Origin: CAZZIZ01 sp964654535
GTDB lineage: Bacteria; Bacteroidota; Bacteroidia; Chitinophagales; UBA2359
Assembly: GCA_964654535.1 (NCBI GenBank)
Contig: CAZZIZ010000196.1
Coordinates: 1-6,378 of the forward strand
Reading direction: 5' to 3'
DNA: 6,378 nucleotides
Shown here: in pieces, positions 5,355 to 6,378 of the stretch
Numbering within the stretch: the first letter of the stretch is position 1
How the letters are laid out: each line of letters begins with the position of its first letter
Program-made: the position numbers and the translations under genes
Notes under the pieces: generated by a model
Databases searched by the model: none
Told to the model about the DNA's origin: nothing
Seen by the model: only the letters and a program-made list of their open reading frames with translations

Positions 5355-6378
5355 TTGCGAGATTCAAAATAGACGAGCAAGGCTTCTATGGGAAGTTTGG
5401 TGGGGCATTTATTCCCGAAATGTTGCATCACAATATTGCGACGCTTCAAAAGCGCTACAAGGAAATCATTGGCTCCAGGTCATTTCAATCTAGTTTAGAT
5501 GCTTTGTTGCGTGATTATGTGGGCAGGCCTTCTCCGCTTTATCTGGCCGAGAAACTTTCGGAAAAGTATAAGCTGAAGATTTACCTAAAGCGTGAAGATC
5601 TCAATCACACGGGCTCACATAAAATCAATAATACTATTGGGCAGATTCTCTTAGCTCAGGCTCTGGGTAAAACTAGAATCATAGCGGAAACGGGCGCAGG
5701 CCAGCACGGCGTTGCCACGGCTACGGTTTGTGCTTTGATGGGTTTGGAGTGCATCGTTTATATGGGAGCAGTCGATATCGAAAGACAGGCTCCCAATGTT
5801 TCGCGCATGAAAATGTTGGGCGCGGAAGTGCGTCCCGCTTTGAGTGGTAGCAAAACGCTGAAAGATGCGACCAATGAAGCCATCCGCGATTGGATAAACC
5901 ATCCAGAGGAAACGCATTACATAATCGGTTCAGTTGTAGGCCCGCATCCTTACCCGGATATGGTGGCTCAGTTTCAATCTGTAATCAGCGAGGAAATTAA
6001 GAAACAGTTAGAAGAGAAAGAGGGGCGGGAAAAACCCGATTATATCTTGGCTTGCGTCGGCGGAGGTAGCAACGCTGCCGGAGCTTTTTATCATTATTTA
6101 GAAGACGATTCTGTACAATTGTATTTGTCCGAAGCAGCTGGCAAGGGAATCGATTCTGGTCATTCTGCCGCGACAAGTATTTTGGGAACGGAAGGAATTA
6201 TTCACGGCTCCAAAACACTATTGATGCAAACTAAAGACGGTCAAATCGTAGAGCCTTACTCTATTTCTGCAGGCTTGGATTATCCGGGTATCGGACCAAT
6301 GCACGCGCACTTGATTCAAACGGGTCGTGCGAAGGTGTTCCCGGTAACGGATGAAGAAGCCTTGCAAGCGGCATTGAA
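5351..6378 (+). CDS. trpB: Tryptophan synthase beta chain (3' end beyond window)
   Basis: TrpB is the PLP enzyme that condenses indole with serine to give tryptophan; it acts in an alpha2beta2 complex with TrpA, which releases indole from indole-glycerol phosphate. The first 342 codons are present and in frame to the window edge, out of the roughly 395-400 usual for the family. Visible are YGKFGGAFIPE (13-23), RPSPLY (59-64), KREDLNHTGSHKINN (80-94) with the PLP-binding Lys91, AETGAGQHG (112-120) with catalytic Glu113, GGGSNAAG (237-244) binding the PLP phosphate, and HGSKTLLMQ (285-293). EPYSISAGLDYPGIGP (301-316) follows. This is the standard TrpB1 type that partners TrpA, not the longer TrpB2. 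The ATG sits in an ATGA overlap with the trpF stop. trpA probably follows downstream but is not visible. Confidence 0.96.
   Translation, partial: MIARFKIDEQGFYGKFGGAFIPEMLHHNIATLQKRYKEIIGSRSFQSSLDALLRDYVGRPSPLYLAEKLSEKYKLKIYLKREDLNHTGSHKINNTIGQILLAQALGKTRIIAETGAGQHGVATATVCALMGLECIVYMGAVDIERQAPNVSRMKMLGAEVRPALSGSKTLKDATNEAIRDWINHPEETHYIIGSVVGPHPYPDMVAQFQSVISEEIKKQLEEKEGREKPDYILACVGGGSNAAGAFYHYLEDDSVQLYLSEAAGKGIDSGHSAATSILGTEGIIHGSKTLLMQTKDGQIVEPYSISAGLDYPGIGPMHAHLIQTGRAKVFPVTDEEALQAAL

Overview
The window holds most of a tryptophan biosynthesis operon on the + strand, preceded by a repeat-rich intergenic region and a divergent, truncated gene on the - strand. It looks like chromosomal DNA of a member of the Bacteroidota (Flavobacteriia or Cytophagia type; I cannot go lower). 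Four things point that way: the gene order trpE-G-D-C-F-B with no fusions, a promoter of the TTTG/TAnnTTTG type, A-rich rather than Shine-Dalgarno upstream sequence at trpE, and a divergent membrane-anchored MutS-like gene of a kind common in that phylum.

Layout. Positions 1-462 (- strand) carry the N-terminal 154 codons of a MutS-related protein with two membrane segments; the ATPase part lies outside the window. Positions 463-876 have no convincing gene but hold three separate inverted-repeat structures in a row: a long imperfect hairpin within a REP-like element (about 521-661), a perfect 26-bp inverted repeat with a 3-nt loop (662-716), and a C-rich/G-rich hairpin repeat (769-804). A Bacteroidota-type promoter at 840-871 then drives an 18-residue leader peptide with tandem Trp codons (877-933). 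This is followed by mutually exclusive antiterminator and terminator structures ending in eight Ts (to 993), so the operon is very probably controlled by ribosome-mediated attenuation.

The structural genes follow: trpE (1011-2396), trpG (2393-2965), trpD (2966-3958), trpC (3958-4740), trpF (4737-5354) and trpB (5351 to the window end, truncated). Every junction either overlaps by 1 or 4 nt or abuts exactly, so translational coupling is likely throughout. Together the products convert chorismate through anthranilate, phosphoribosylanthranilate, CdRP and indole-glycerol phosphate to tryptophan. TrpA, the missing partner of TrpB, is expected just downstream but is not seen.

No clearly undescribed system is visible. 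The enzymes are ordinary and carry the expected catalytic motifs. The parts most worth a second look are the attenuator, whose leader peptide may be translated leaderless, and the stacked palindromic elements between the two divergent genes.
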